The notes beneath the pieces were generated by a model. It was not told the origin of the DNA and made no database searches. It was given only the letters and a program-made list of their open reading frames with translations. The position numbers were made by a program, and so were the translations under genes. A stretch of 6,455 nucleotides of DNA, from NCBI GenBank assembly GCA_030043285.1, contig JASHXZ010000294.1, positions 1 through 6,455 on the forward strand, in the 5' to 3' direction. Position 1 is the stretch's first letter; each line of letters starts with the position of its first letter. The DNA comes from Xanthobacteraceae bacterium (GTDB taxonomy: Bacteria > Pseudomonadota > Alphaproteobacteria > Rhizobiales > Xanthobacteraceae). Of the stretch, positions 1 to 5,568 are shown piece by piece.

Positions 1-1
1 G

Positions 2-88
2 AATGCCGATGAGTGGTATGGCGCCTTCCAAACTCCGGTCGTGGAGCGCCGTCGATCGCAGCGGATTTCTCTGATCGTTGCTGACTGA
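2..88 (+). CDS. Possible C-terminal tail of an upstream gene (partial, unidentified)
   Basis: One frame is open from the left edge to a TGA at 86-88 and would encode about 28 residues, beginning NADEWYGAFQTPVV and ending SLIVAD. The stop lies 5 bp before the crotonase ATG, which is the spacing expected of an upstream gene in the same operon. Against it, the third-codon-position GC bias is weaker than in the clear genes of the window, and an 87-base open frame is common by chance in GC-rich DNA. I do not recognise the family. No other stretch in the first 93 bases looks like a gene, and I see no convincing promoter there. Confidence 0.22.
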   Translation, partial: NADEWYGAFQTPVVERRRSQRISLIVAD

Positions 89-93
89 CATTT

Positions 94-885
94 ATGAATC
101 TTGATCCAAACGCGGATTGCGGCGTCACCTACGCGGTCTCCGACCAGATCGCGCGCATCACGCTCGACCGGCCGCCGGTCAATGCGCTGAGACTCGACAT
201 GATCCGCGGCGTAGTCGCGGCGTTGCGGCGCGCCGCGGCTGATGAGGCCGTGCGTGCGGTGATCCTGACCAGCGCACTGCCGCGGCGCTTCTGCGCCGGG
301 CTGCAGCTCGATCTCGTTCTCGGCCAAACCAGCGACGCGATTCGCGAGCTCGTAGGCGCGCTTTACCTTGACCTGCACGACGCCCAGCGCGAACTCGGCA
401 AACCCTCGATCGCGGCAGTCGGCGGCGCCGCGCGCGGCGGCGGCATGACGCTCGCGATTTCTTGCGACGTCATCTTGGCCGGAGCGAGCGCGACCTTCGG
501 CTATCCGGAGATCGATATCGGCGTGCTGCCGGCGATCCACTTCGCGTATCTGCCGCGCATCGTCGGCCGGCATCGCGCCTTCGAGCTGATGTTCAGCGGC
601 CGCAGCTTTGGCGCGCAGGAAGCGCTCGAGCTCGGCCTCGTCAGCAAGGTCGTCGCCGATGCCGAACTCGCCGAGGCGGCTTACGCGCTGGCCAAAACAT
701 TTGCCGCCAAATCGCCGGCGGCGACGCGCCTGGGCCGCGCCGCCTTCATGCGGCAGAACGATGATGGCGAGCGGCAGCGCATTGCCGATGCGGTCAAGGA
801 TTTCTGCAGCGCCGCGACCGGCGACGCCGCCCAGGAGGGCATTCGCGCCTTCTTTGAAAAGCGCAAACCGAGTTGGCAATCTTAA
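94..885 (+). CDS. Enoyl-CoA hydratase/isomerase family protein (crotonase fold)
   Basis: This 263-residue protein has the usual length and architecture of a single-domain crotonase, a cytoplasmic enzyme acting on acyl-CoA thioesters. Seen in sequence: the N-terminal strand ARITLDRPPVNAL (20-32); the first oxyanion-hole segment RFCAGL (65-70); the second, GGAARGGGMTLAISCD (110-125), with the glycine run at 115-117; FGYPEIDIGVLP (135-146); FELMFSGRSFGAQEALELGLVSKVV (163-187, typical of the family); and the C-terminal helix ending EGIRAFFEKRKP. Aligned to rat mitochondrial enoyl-CoA hydratase, the second catalytic glutamate (Glu164) is kept as Glu139, but the first (Glu144) is Thr119. That pattern resembles delta3-delta2-enoyl-CoA isomerases, which use one glutamate, so hydratase activity should not be assumed. 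ATG 94 is the only reasonable in-frame start, although no clear Shine-Dalgarno precedes it. It is co-oriented with the next gene, 17 bp away, probably as one operon. The family call is firm; the substrate is unknown. Confidence 0.9.
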   Translation: MNLDPNADCGVTYAVSDQIARITLDRPPVNALRLDMIRGVVAALRRAAADEAVRAVILTSALPRRFCAGLQLDLVLGQTSDAIRELVGALYLDLHDAQRELGKPSIAAVGGAARGGGMTLAISCDVILAGASATFGYPEIDIGVLPAIHFAYLPRIVGRHRAFELMFSGRSFGAQEALELGLVSKVVADAELAEAAYALAKTFAAKSPAATRLGRAAFMRQNDDGERQRIADAVKDFCSAATGDAAQEGIRAFFEKRKPSWQS

Positions 886-902
886 GGGAAACCTGACGCA
901 TC

Positions 903-1883
903 ATGAACCTGCAGCTCAGCATCGGCATCACCAACAACCCGCGCACCTGGCCCATCATCGACGGCACGGTCAAACCGGACGGCATCGATCTGATCCCGAC
1001 CGTGCTGCACCCGTCCGAGCTGTTCTGGCGGCAGCTGCATTTCGCCGAGTTCGCGGTGGCGGAAATGTCGTGCTCGTCGTTCATGATCGCGCTCGGCCGC
1101 GGCGATACGCGCTTCGTCGGCTTGCCGATCTTCACCACGCGGCGGTTTTTCCACACCAGCATCCTGGTGGCGCGCAAGGCCGGCATCGACAAGCCGGCCG
1201 ATCTCAAGGGCAAGCGCATCGGCGTGCCCGAATACCAGCAGACCGCGGCACTGTGGGGGCGCGGCGTGCTGCAGCACGAATTCGGTGTCACGCCGGCCGA
1301 CATCGAGTTCTGGATGGAGCGCACGCCGGAGAAGAGCCACGGCGGCGCCACCGGCTTTACGCCGCCGCCGGGCGTCGTCGTCAAGCAAATTCCGGCCGAC
1401 AAGAGCATCGGCTCGATGATGCTCGCCGGCGAGCTTGACGCGGCGTTGCATTATCTGTCCGGCCGCAACCTGGTCGATAGGAGCCGCGCCGATCTCGCCA
1501 GCCATCCCGACTTCAAATATCTGTTCCCCGACCCGATCGCCGAAGGTGTCCGCTATTACCGCAAGACCGGATTATTCCCGATCAACCACCAGGCGGTGGT
1601 GCGGCGCGACATCTTCGAGAAGGCGCCGTGGGTGGTGCTCAATCTTTTGAAGGCGTTCAATCGCGCCAACGACATCGCCAACGCGCAACGGGTGGAGCAC
1701 GTCGACTATCACCTCGCCGCCGGCTTGCTCTCCGGCGACGCCAAGACGCCGCTTCTGCATCACGGCGTCAAGGCGAACCGCAAAGTGATCGAGACCATCG
1801 CGCAATATTCGCTGGAGCAGGGCCTCACCCAGCGGCCGATCAAGATCGACGAGCTGTACGCGCCGAACGCGCTGGAGTCGTAA
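903..1883 (+). CDS. 4,5-dihydroxyphthalate decarboxylase-like / periplasmic-binding-fold protein
   Basis: The 326-residue product starts MNLQLSIGITNNPRTWPIIDGTVKPDGIDL in two consecutive blocks, the pattern of proteins annotated as 4,5-dihydroxyphthalate decarboxylase. These are built on the type 2 periplasmic-binding-protein fold shared with NMT1/SsuA-like solute receptors. Supporting segments are FAEFAVAEMSCSSFMIALGRGD (47-68, quoted here as the lobe 1 ligand region), DLKGKRIGVPEYQQTAALW (100-118), and a second lobe from about 160 with GELDAALHYLSGRN (176-189). There is no hydrophobic signal peptide or lipobox, so the protein is probably cytoplasmic. That favours an enzyme or cytoplasmic sensor over a transport receptor. 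An AAGGGA Shine-Dalgarno-like stretch (884-889) overlaps the stop of the preceding gene and sits 13 nt before the ATG, a little far. The gene is probably cotranscribed with the crotonase. Decarboxylase activity on dihydroxyphthalate is a family label only; a related aromatic acid or a non-enzymatic binding role is equally possible. Confidence 0.8.
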   Translation: MNLQLSIGITNNPRTWPIIDGTVKPDGIDLIPTVLHPSELFWRQLHFAEFAVAEMSCSSFMIALGRGDTRFVGLPIFTTRRFFHTSILVARKAGIDKPADLKGKRIGVPEYQQTAALWGRGVLQHEFGVTPADIEFWMERTPEKSHGGATGFTPPPGVVVKQIPADKSIGSMMLAGELDAALHYLSGRNLVDRSRADLASHPDFKYLFPDPIAEGVRYYRKTGLFPINHQAVVRRDIFEKAPWVVLNLLKAFNRANDIANAQRVEHVDYHLAAGLLSGDAKTPLLHHGVKANRKVIETIAQYSLEQGLTQRPIKIDELYAPNALES

Positions 1884-1938
1884 AGGATCGTAGGCTTTCC
1901 GGCAGATGATTAGCACGTTTCTTGTCGATCAGAGAAAG

Positions 1939-2070
1939 CCGTCGATCGCAATGGCGGCCTTGTGTTTCGAAATGATTTTTGTGTCAAGGGTCTCCGACCG
2001 CCGAAGGCGGCGCTTCGCGCCCTTGACACAAAAATCATTTCGAAACTTTTGCTGCCATTGCGATCAACGG
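1939..2070. repeat. 132 bp near-perfect inverted repeat (interspersed palindromic element, MITE/REP-like)
   Basis: The inner arms 1964-1990 and 2020-2046 are exact reverse complements over 27 bp; the left arm begins GTTTCGAAATGATTTTTG. The outer arms 1939-1958 and 2051-2070 match at 18 of 20 positions, and one of the two differences is a G-T wobble in RNA. A 5 nt versus 4 nt unmatched step (1959-1963 and 2047-2050) separates inner from outer arms. The 29 nt loop (1991-2019) contains its own small stem, CCGCC-GAA-GGCGG (1998-2010). The element is more AT-rich than its neighbours and fills most of the gap between convergent genes. It carries no transposase, and I see no convincing target-site duplication. 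Short open frames cross it on both strands and, because of the symmetry, encode the same peptide pieces (FEMIFVSR, LTQKSFRN), so these are not genes. Membership of a repeat family spread in related genomes is inferred from style. Confidence 0.85.
1964..2050 (+). terminator. Candidate terminator of the + strand operon formed by the palindrome core
   Basis: On the + strand the perfect 27 bp stem (1964-1990 with 2020-2046) is followed at once by TTTT (2047-2050), the shape of an intrinsic terminator, about 80 bp after the stop at 1883. In the other direction the stem is followed by ACAAGG, with no U-run, so intrinsic termination of the liv operon here is less likely. The U-run is short and the stem much longer than usual, so it may equally act as an RNase III substrate or simply be the repeat itself. 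Confidence 0.45.
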
Positions 2071-2114
2071 CGTACCGCGACCAGCCAGAATCCGGACTGA
2101 TTACATGAGCCAGA

Positions 2115-2840
2115 TCACGCGCTCTGCCGGACCGCCTTGCTGCCGGCGCCGGCGAGCTTGTTGACGAGGTCGCTGTCCTTGGCGAGGTCGGCGGCGCGGC
2201 CGTCGTAAACGACGCGGCCGTCGTCAAGCACATAGGCGCGGTCGGCGATCGACAGCGACAGCGGCGCGTTCTGCTCGATCAGCAGCACCGAAAGCCCGTC
2301 CTCGCGCATGCGCCGCACCACGGCCATAACCTCGCGTACGATCAGCGGAGCGAGACCTTGCGACGGCTCGTCGAGCAGCATCAGCCGCGGATTGAGCAAC
2401 AGCGGCCGGGCAATCGCCAGCATTTCCTGCTCGCCGCCGGACAGCTGGCGGCCGAGCTGTGAGCGGCGCTCGGCAAGCCGTGGAAACAGCGCCAGCACGC
2501 GATCGAGCGTCCACGCCCCCGGACGCGCCGGCGGCACTTTGAGGTTTTCCAGCACTGTCAGGCTGCCGAAAATCTTGCGCCCCTCGGGCACATAACCGAC
2601 GCCAAGCCCGGCGATGCGATGAGCCGGCCAGTGCGTTGTGTTTTTGCCGAATATCTCGATCGTGCCCTGGCGCGGCGGCGTCAGCCCGGTCAGGCTGCGC
2701 ATCGTCGTGGTCTTGCCCGCGCCGTTGCGGCCCAACAGCGTGACGATCTCGCCCTCGTTCACCTCGATCGAGACGCCGTGCAGGATGTGGCTCTTGCCGT
2801 AGAAGGTGTGAATGTCGGCGGCGCGCAGGATCGCGGTCAT
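2115..2840 (-). CDS. livF: Branched-chain-amino-acid-type ABC transporter ATP-binding protein LivF
   Basis: The 241-residue ATPase is one of two nucleotide-binding subunits that power a Liv (HAAT family) importer at the inner face of the membrane. Visible motifs are Walker A GRNGAGKTT (37-45); GYVPEGRKIFGSLTVLENL (82-100), the LivF-type Q-loop in which Glu replaces Gln; ABC signature LSGGEQ (133-138); and Walker B LMLLDEPSQGLAP (153-165). The switch region reads LLIEQNAPLSLS (186-197), with Asn where most ABC ATPases have His; LivF proteins typically carry EQN here. The frame stays open further upstream into livG, but the true start is the ATG at 2838-2840: the protein begins MTAILRAADIHTFYGK, the family N-terminus; the ATG overlaps the livG TGA by 4 bp; and a GGGGAAG Shine-Dalgarno lies just before it. 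This is the last gene of the operon. The ligand is not defined by this subunit. Confidence 0.96.
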   Translation of the reverse strand: MTAILRAADIHTFYGKSHILHGVSIEVNEGEIVTLLGRNGAGKTTTMRSLTGLTPPRQGTIEIFGKNTTHWPAHRIAGLGVGYVPEGRKIFGSLTVLENLKVPPARPGAWTLDRVLALFPRLAERRSQLGRQLSGGEQEMLAIARPLLLNPRLMLLDEPSQGLAPLIVREVMAVVRRMREDGLSVLLIEQNAPLSLSIADRAYVLDDGRVVYDGRAADLAKDSDLVNKLAGAGSKAVRQSA

Positions 2841-3655
2841 TCGGCTTCCCCGAGATACGCGGCGCGGACACGGGGATCGGCCGAAATCTGCTCGGGCGGG
2901 CCATCGGCCAGCACGCGGCCGCGGTCGAGCACCGTGATGCGTTGCGCGATGTCGAACACGATGTCCATGTCGTGCTCGATGAACAGCACGCTGACGCCCT
3001 GGTCGGAATGCAGCCGGCGCACCAGATCGACCATATGCTCGGTCTCGCTGTCGCCCATACCGGCGGTCGGCTCGTCGAGCAACAGCAGCCGCGGCCCGAC
3101 GCTGAGCGCCACCGCAACCTCGACCACGCGCTGGTCGCCATGCGCCAGCTCGCCGACGACGCGGCGCGCCTTGTCGTTCAGATTGACGATGCCGATCAGC
3201 TCCTCGACGCGGGCGTTGACCGCAATGCGTTCGCTCCGCCCGATCCACGGGCGGGCATTGAGCCCGCGCGCAGTCTCGACGCCGACCCGGATGTTGTCGA
3301 ACACCGACAGATCGGGAAGCACTTCGGTGATCTGAAACGTGCGCACGATCCCCTTGGCGACCCGATGCGCGACACTGCGTCGGGTGATGTCTTCGCCGTC
3401 GAAGATGACGCGGCCCTGGCTCGGCGGCAAAAGCCCGCTGATCAGGTTGAAGAACGTGGTCTTGCCAGCGCCGTTCGGCCCGATCACGGCGCGCAGTTCG
3501 CCTGCCGCCATGCCGAACGTCACGTCGTCGACGGCTTTGAGCGAGCCGAAACGGCGCGACACGTTCTCCATCTGCAGGAACGGCGGCTCTGCCGCAATTT
3601 GCGGCCCGGCCGGCTGCGCGGCCGTTGCGGCCTCGGGGGCGGCTGCGGCACTCAT
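2837..3655 (-). CDS. livG: Branched-chain-amino-acid-type ABC transporter ATP-binding protein LivG
   Basis: This 272-residue ATPase pairs with LivF. Motifs are Walker A GPNGAGKTT (59-67), Q-loop Gln108 in VRTFQITEVLPDLSVFDN, signature segment ELAHGDQRVVEVAVAL (169-184), Walker B LLLLDEPTAGM (190-200) and switch His228 in FIEHDMDIVFDIA. The signature is LAHGDQ rather than canonical LSGGQ; LivG proteins often have a G-[ED]-Q form at this site. The C-terminus (GPPEQISADPRVRAAYLGE) is the usual LivG ending. The chosen ATG (3653-3655) overlaps the livM stop by 4 bp, but its Shine-Dalgarno is weak. It gives an Ala/Pro-rich leader of about 25 residues before the ABC domain, which starts near FLQMENVSRRFG. 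Met29 (codon 3569-3571) is an alternative start that would remove this leader. The frame runs further upstream through livM, but that part is a shadow of livM and not a fusion. Function is certain at family level. Confidence 0.96.
   Translation of the reverse strand: MSAAAAPEAATAAQPAGPQIAAEPPFLQMENVSRRFGSLKAVDDVTFGMAAGELRAVIGPNGAGKTTFFNLISGLLPPSQGRVIFDGEDITRRSVAHRVAKGIVRTFQITEVLPDLSVFDNIRVGVETARGLNARPWIGRSERIAVNARVEELIGIVNLNDKARRVVGELAHGDQRVVEVAVALSVGPRLLLLDEPTAGMGDSETEHMVDLVRRLHSDQGVSVLFIEHDMDIVFDIAQRITVLDRGRVLADGPPEQISADPRVRAAYLGEAE
2845..2851 (-). promoter_or_regulatory. Ribosome binding site of livF, inside livG
   Basis: On the - strand GGGGAAG lies 4 nt before the livF ATG (2838-2840) and within the last codons of livG. 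It supports the short 241-residue LivF over the longer open frame and, with the ATGA overlap, points to translational coupling. Confidence 0.6.
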
Positions 3656-4590
3656 GCGATTTTCGTCCGGCGCTCGAAAATGCCGAACACGCCTCGCGGG
3701 AACAGCAGCACGATGAGCACGAAGATCAGGCCGATGAAGGTCATCCAGTTGCTGGTCAGGCTCGACAGATAATCCTGGGCGACCACGAAAATGATGACGC
3801 CGACCAGCGGGCCGAAGAAGCTGCGCATGCCGCCGAGCACGATCATGATCACGAAATCGCCGGACAGAATCCAGTGCAGGTCCTGCGGCGAGGTGAAATT
3901 GAACAGCAGCGCGTTCAAGGTACCGGCGAACGCGGTGATGAACCCGGCAATGGCGAAAGAAGCCCAGACGTAACGCTCCGGCCGCACGCCGAGGAACTGC
4001 ATGCGCCGGCGGTTTTCCCGAATGGCGACCCAGGTATGGCCGAGCGGCGATTGCAGCAGCGTCCACATCACGGCGACCGCCAAGGTGAAGCAGAGCAGAA
4101 CCAGGTAATAGAAATTGATGTCGTTGAGCGGCACGACAAACTTGCCGAAATGAATGGGCTGGCGGCCGAATCCGGCAAGACCGTCTTCGCCGCCGGTGAA
4201 CTCGTTCCAGCGCACGATGACGAAATAGAACAATTGGCCGATGGCGATGGTGATCATCGCGAAATAGATGCCGCGCCGGCGCATCACCAGCGGACCAAGA
4301 ATGGTCGCGGCGAGACCGCCGACCACCGTGCCGACCAGGATCGCCAGCGGTGTACTGGGCACGAGATATTTCAATGTCATGCCGGCGCCGTAGCCGCCGA
4401 GCCCGAAATAGGCGGCTTGGCCGAACGACAGGCCGCCGGTGAAGCCGAGCACCAGGTTCAGGCCCATGGTGGCGATGGCGTAGATCAGCACCTTGGAGCC
4501 GAGCTCGGTGTAGCCGCCGATCAGCGGCAGCCACCACGGCAACGCGATCAGGGCGATCCACATGGCCGCGATCGGGGCCGCGCGTTTCAT
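3652..4590 (-). CDS. livM: Branched-chain-amino-acid-type ABC transporter permease LivM
   Basis: The 312-residue inner-membrane permease has about eight or nine hydrophobic segments, roughly at 8-27, 32-50, 55-72, 81-104, 108-126, 160-178, 207-230, 243-275 and 283-300. The hallmark LivM block GLNLVLGFTGGLSFGQAAYF spans 43-62, followed by GLGGYGAG. RRRGIYFAMITIAIGQLFY (104-122) and the cytoplasmic coupling loop SPLGHTWVAIRENRRRMQFL (181-200), which docks on the ATPases, are also typical. The C-terminus VLLFPRGVFGIFERR is characteristic. It would form the channel as a heterodimer with LivH. Its ATG (4588-4590) overlaps the livH stop by 4 bp and has a good Shine-Dalgarno 9 nt upstream. The length is normal for the family and I see no damage in the sequence. 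Confidence 0.97.
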   Translation of the reverse strand: MKRAAPIAAMWIALIALPWWLPLIGGYTELGSKVLIYAIATMGLNLVLGFTGGLSFGQAAYFGLGGYGAGMTLKYLVPSTPLAILVGTVVGGLAATILGPLVMRRRGIYFAMITIAIGQLFYFVIVRWNEFTGGEDGLAGFGRQPIHFGKFVVPLNDINFYYLVLLCFTLAVAVMWTLLQSPLGHTWVAIRENRRRMQFLGVRPERYVWASFAIAGFITAFAGTLNALLFNFTSPQDLHWILSGDFVIMIVLGGMRSFFGPLVGVIIFVVAQDYLSSLTSNWMTFIGLIFVLIVLLFPRGVFGIFERRTKIA

Positions 4591-5456
4591 TCGAACAAAC
4601 CTTCTTCACCCAACAGGCCGCGCGGCCGAACCGCCAGCACGATCAGCATCATCAGGTAGATGACGGCTTCGCTGGCGGCCGGGTAATAGGTGGTGACGAT
4701 GCCGGCGGCCAAGCCGATGAGCAACCCGCCGAGCACGGCGCCGAACAGGCTGCCGACGCCGCCGATGATGATCGCCACGAAGCTCGGCATGATCAGGCTG
4801 TTGCCCATCGGCGGGGTCAGACCCAGCACGCCGGCGGCGAGCACGCCGGCCAGCCCGGCGAACAGGCAGCCGAAGCCGAAATTGAGCGCACGCAGCTTGT
4901 AGATATTAACCCCGAGCGCAGCAGTCGTTTCCAGGTCGCGCGTGCCGGCACGAATGCGAATGCCGAGCAGCGTATAGCGCAGCAAGAGATAAAGTCCGAT
5001 CGAGGCCGCAGCCGTTATGCCGATCACGAACAGCCGGTAGCCGGTGATGAAGAAATATGTTTCGCTGACCGGCGAATTGATGATGTCGGGCACTTCAAGC
5101 GGCAGGCCCTGCGCGCCCCAGATGGTGCGGGTGAGGTCCTCGATGATCAGCGCAAGACCGAATGTCAGCAGCAGGCTGTAAAGCGGGTCCGACCGCTTGT
5201 AGATCGGCCGGATCAGACCGCGCTCGACCACAAGGCCGATGACGCCCGCGAGTAACGGCCCGACGATCAGCGCGCCCCAAAAGCCGAGATACGGGCTGAG
5301 CGTATAGGCGAGGTAAGCTCCGATCACCAGGAAGCCGCCGTGCGCCATGTTGATTACGGAATTGAGACTGAGAATGAGCGCCAGCCCGAGCGCCATCAGG
5401 GCGTAGAACACGCCCTGGATCAGGCCATTGAAGGCGTTGAACAGCAGGAGCTGCAT
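4587..5456 (-). CDS. livH: Branched-chain-amino-acid-type ABC transporter permease LivH
   Basis: The 289-residue integral-membrane permease is the partner of LivM. Hallmarks are the N-terminal FNGLIQGVFYALMALGLALI (9-28), LNSVINMAHGGFLVIGAYLAY (31-51, a LivH signature), the coupling loop TLLGIRIRAGTRDLETTAAL (162-181) followed by GVNIYKLR, the conserved PSFVAIIIGGVGSLFGAVLG block (224-243), and the C-terminus LAVRPRGLLGEEGLFE. About eight hydrophobic segments are visible. The ATG at 5454-5456 gives the standard family N-terminus. Only a weak, distant purine stretch (AAAAGGG, complement of 5468-5474, 11 nt away) precedes it, in contrast to livM and livF. The gene opens the tightly coupled HMGF block and lies 112 bp after the binding-protein gene, so it probably shares that gene's promoter outside the window. 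Confidence 0.97.
   Translation of the reverse strand: MQLLLFNAFNGLIQGVFYALMALGLALILSLNSVINMAHGGFLVIGAYLAYTLSPYLGFWGALIVGPLLAGVIGLVVERGLIRPIYKRSDPLYSLLLTFGLALIIEDLTRTIWGAQGLPLEVPDIINSPVSETYFFITGYRLFVIGITAAASIGLYLLLRYTLLGIRIRAGTRDLETTAALGVNIYKLRALNFGFGCLFAGLAGVLAAGVLGLTPPMGNSLIMPSFVAIIIGGVGSLFGAVLGGLLIGLAAGIVTTYYPAASEAVIYLMMLIVLAVRPRGLLGEEGLFE
4600..4606 (-). promoter_or_regulatory. Ribosome binding site of livM, inside livH
   Basis: On the - strand AAGAAGG lies 9 nt before the livM ATG (4588-4590), within the final codons of livH (GEEGLFE). It fixes the livM start and, with the ATGA overlap, supports coupled translation. Confidence 0.65.
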
Positions 5457-5532
5457 TGCGGCTCAAGCCCTTTTCAAGACAGTTCTCTTTAAAACAGCGC
5501 CGCCCGAGAACGCCACGCCGCCTTAAGCGACG

Positions 5533-5552
5533 CGGCGCCCTTGGGCGCGCCG
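5533..5552 (-). promoter_or_regulatory. GC-rich hairpin in the gap between binding-protein gene and livH
   Basis: Sixteen bases after the binding-protein stop, the - strand transcript can form CGGCG/CGCCG pairing around GCC-CAAG-GGC (a stem of about 5-8 bp depending on a 2 nt bulge). No U-run follows, so it is not a classic terminator. In binding-protein-dependent transporters such an element can protect the upstream mRNA and let the receptor be made in excess over the permeases; that role is inferred. GC-rich DNA makes short stems frequent, so confidence is limited. Confidence 0.3.
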
Positions 5553-5568
5553 ATGCGATATCCGACCC

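Noticed and set aside
794..1505. Open frames of about 200 codons on the - strand opposite the crotonase/decarboxylase-like junction
   Set aside because: They are antisense to well-supported genes, have Arg-rich low-complexity translations, and match no recognisable family.
1899..2109. Loose direct similarity CCGG..A.TGATTA on the two sides of the palindrome (1899-1912 and 2092-2103) as a target-site duplication
   Set aside because: It needs gaps and does not abut the repeat ends on either side, so it does not qualify as a duplication.
1906..2233. Short open frames over the palindrome on both strands (64 and 107 codons)
   Set aside because: Both strands give the same peptide pieces because the DNA is an inverted repeat, and no Shine-Dalgarno or family supports them. 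They are by-products of the repeat.
2841..3248. N-terminal extension of LivF to 377 residues
   Set aside because: The extension is an out-of-frame reading of livG. The family N-terminus, the Shine-Dalgarno at 2845-2851 and the ATGA overlap all place the start at 2840.
2942..3772. Open frame of 276 codons on the + strand across livG
   Set aside because: It runs antisense to the Walker A, signature and Walker B motifs of livG and has no recognisable domain or suitable start signal.
2837..4609. Apparent 590-residue protein ending in LivG, suggesting a permease-ATPase fusion
   Set aside because: The upstream 300-odd residues are an out-of-frame reading of livM, Arg/His/Ala-rich and not membrane-like. 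The genuine livM uses another frame and ends with a 4 bp overlap to the livG ATG.
3625..4659. Long open frame of 344 codons on the + strand, antisense to livM
   Set aside because: Its translation is a low-complexity mix rich in Asp, Glu, His, Gln and Arg with no domain, as expected from reading a GC-rich membrane-protein gene backwards. The - strand livM reading is fully supported by family motifs.
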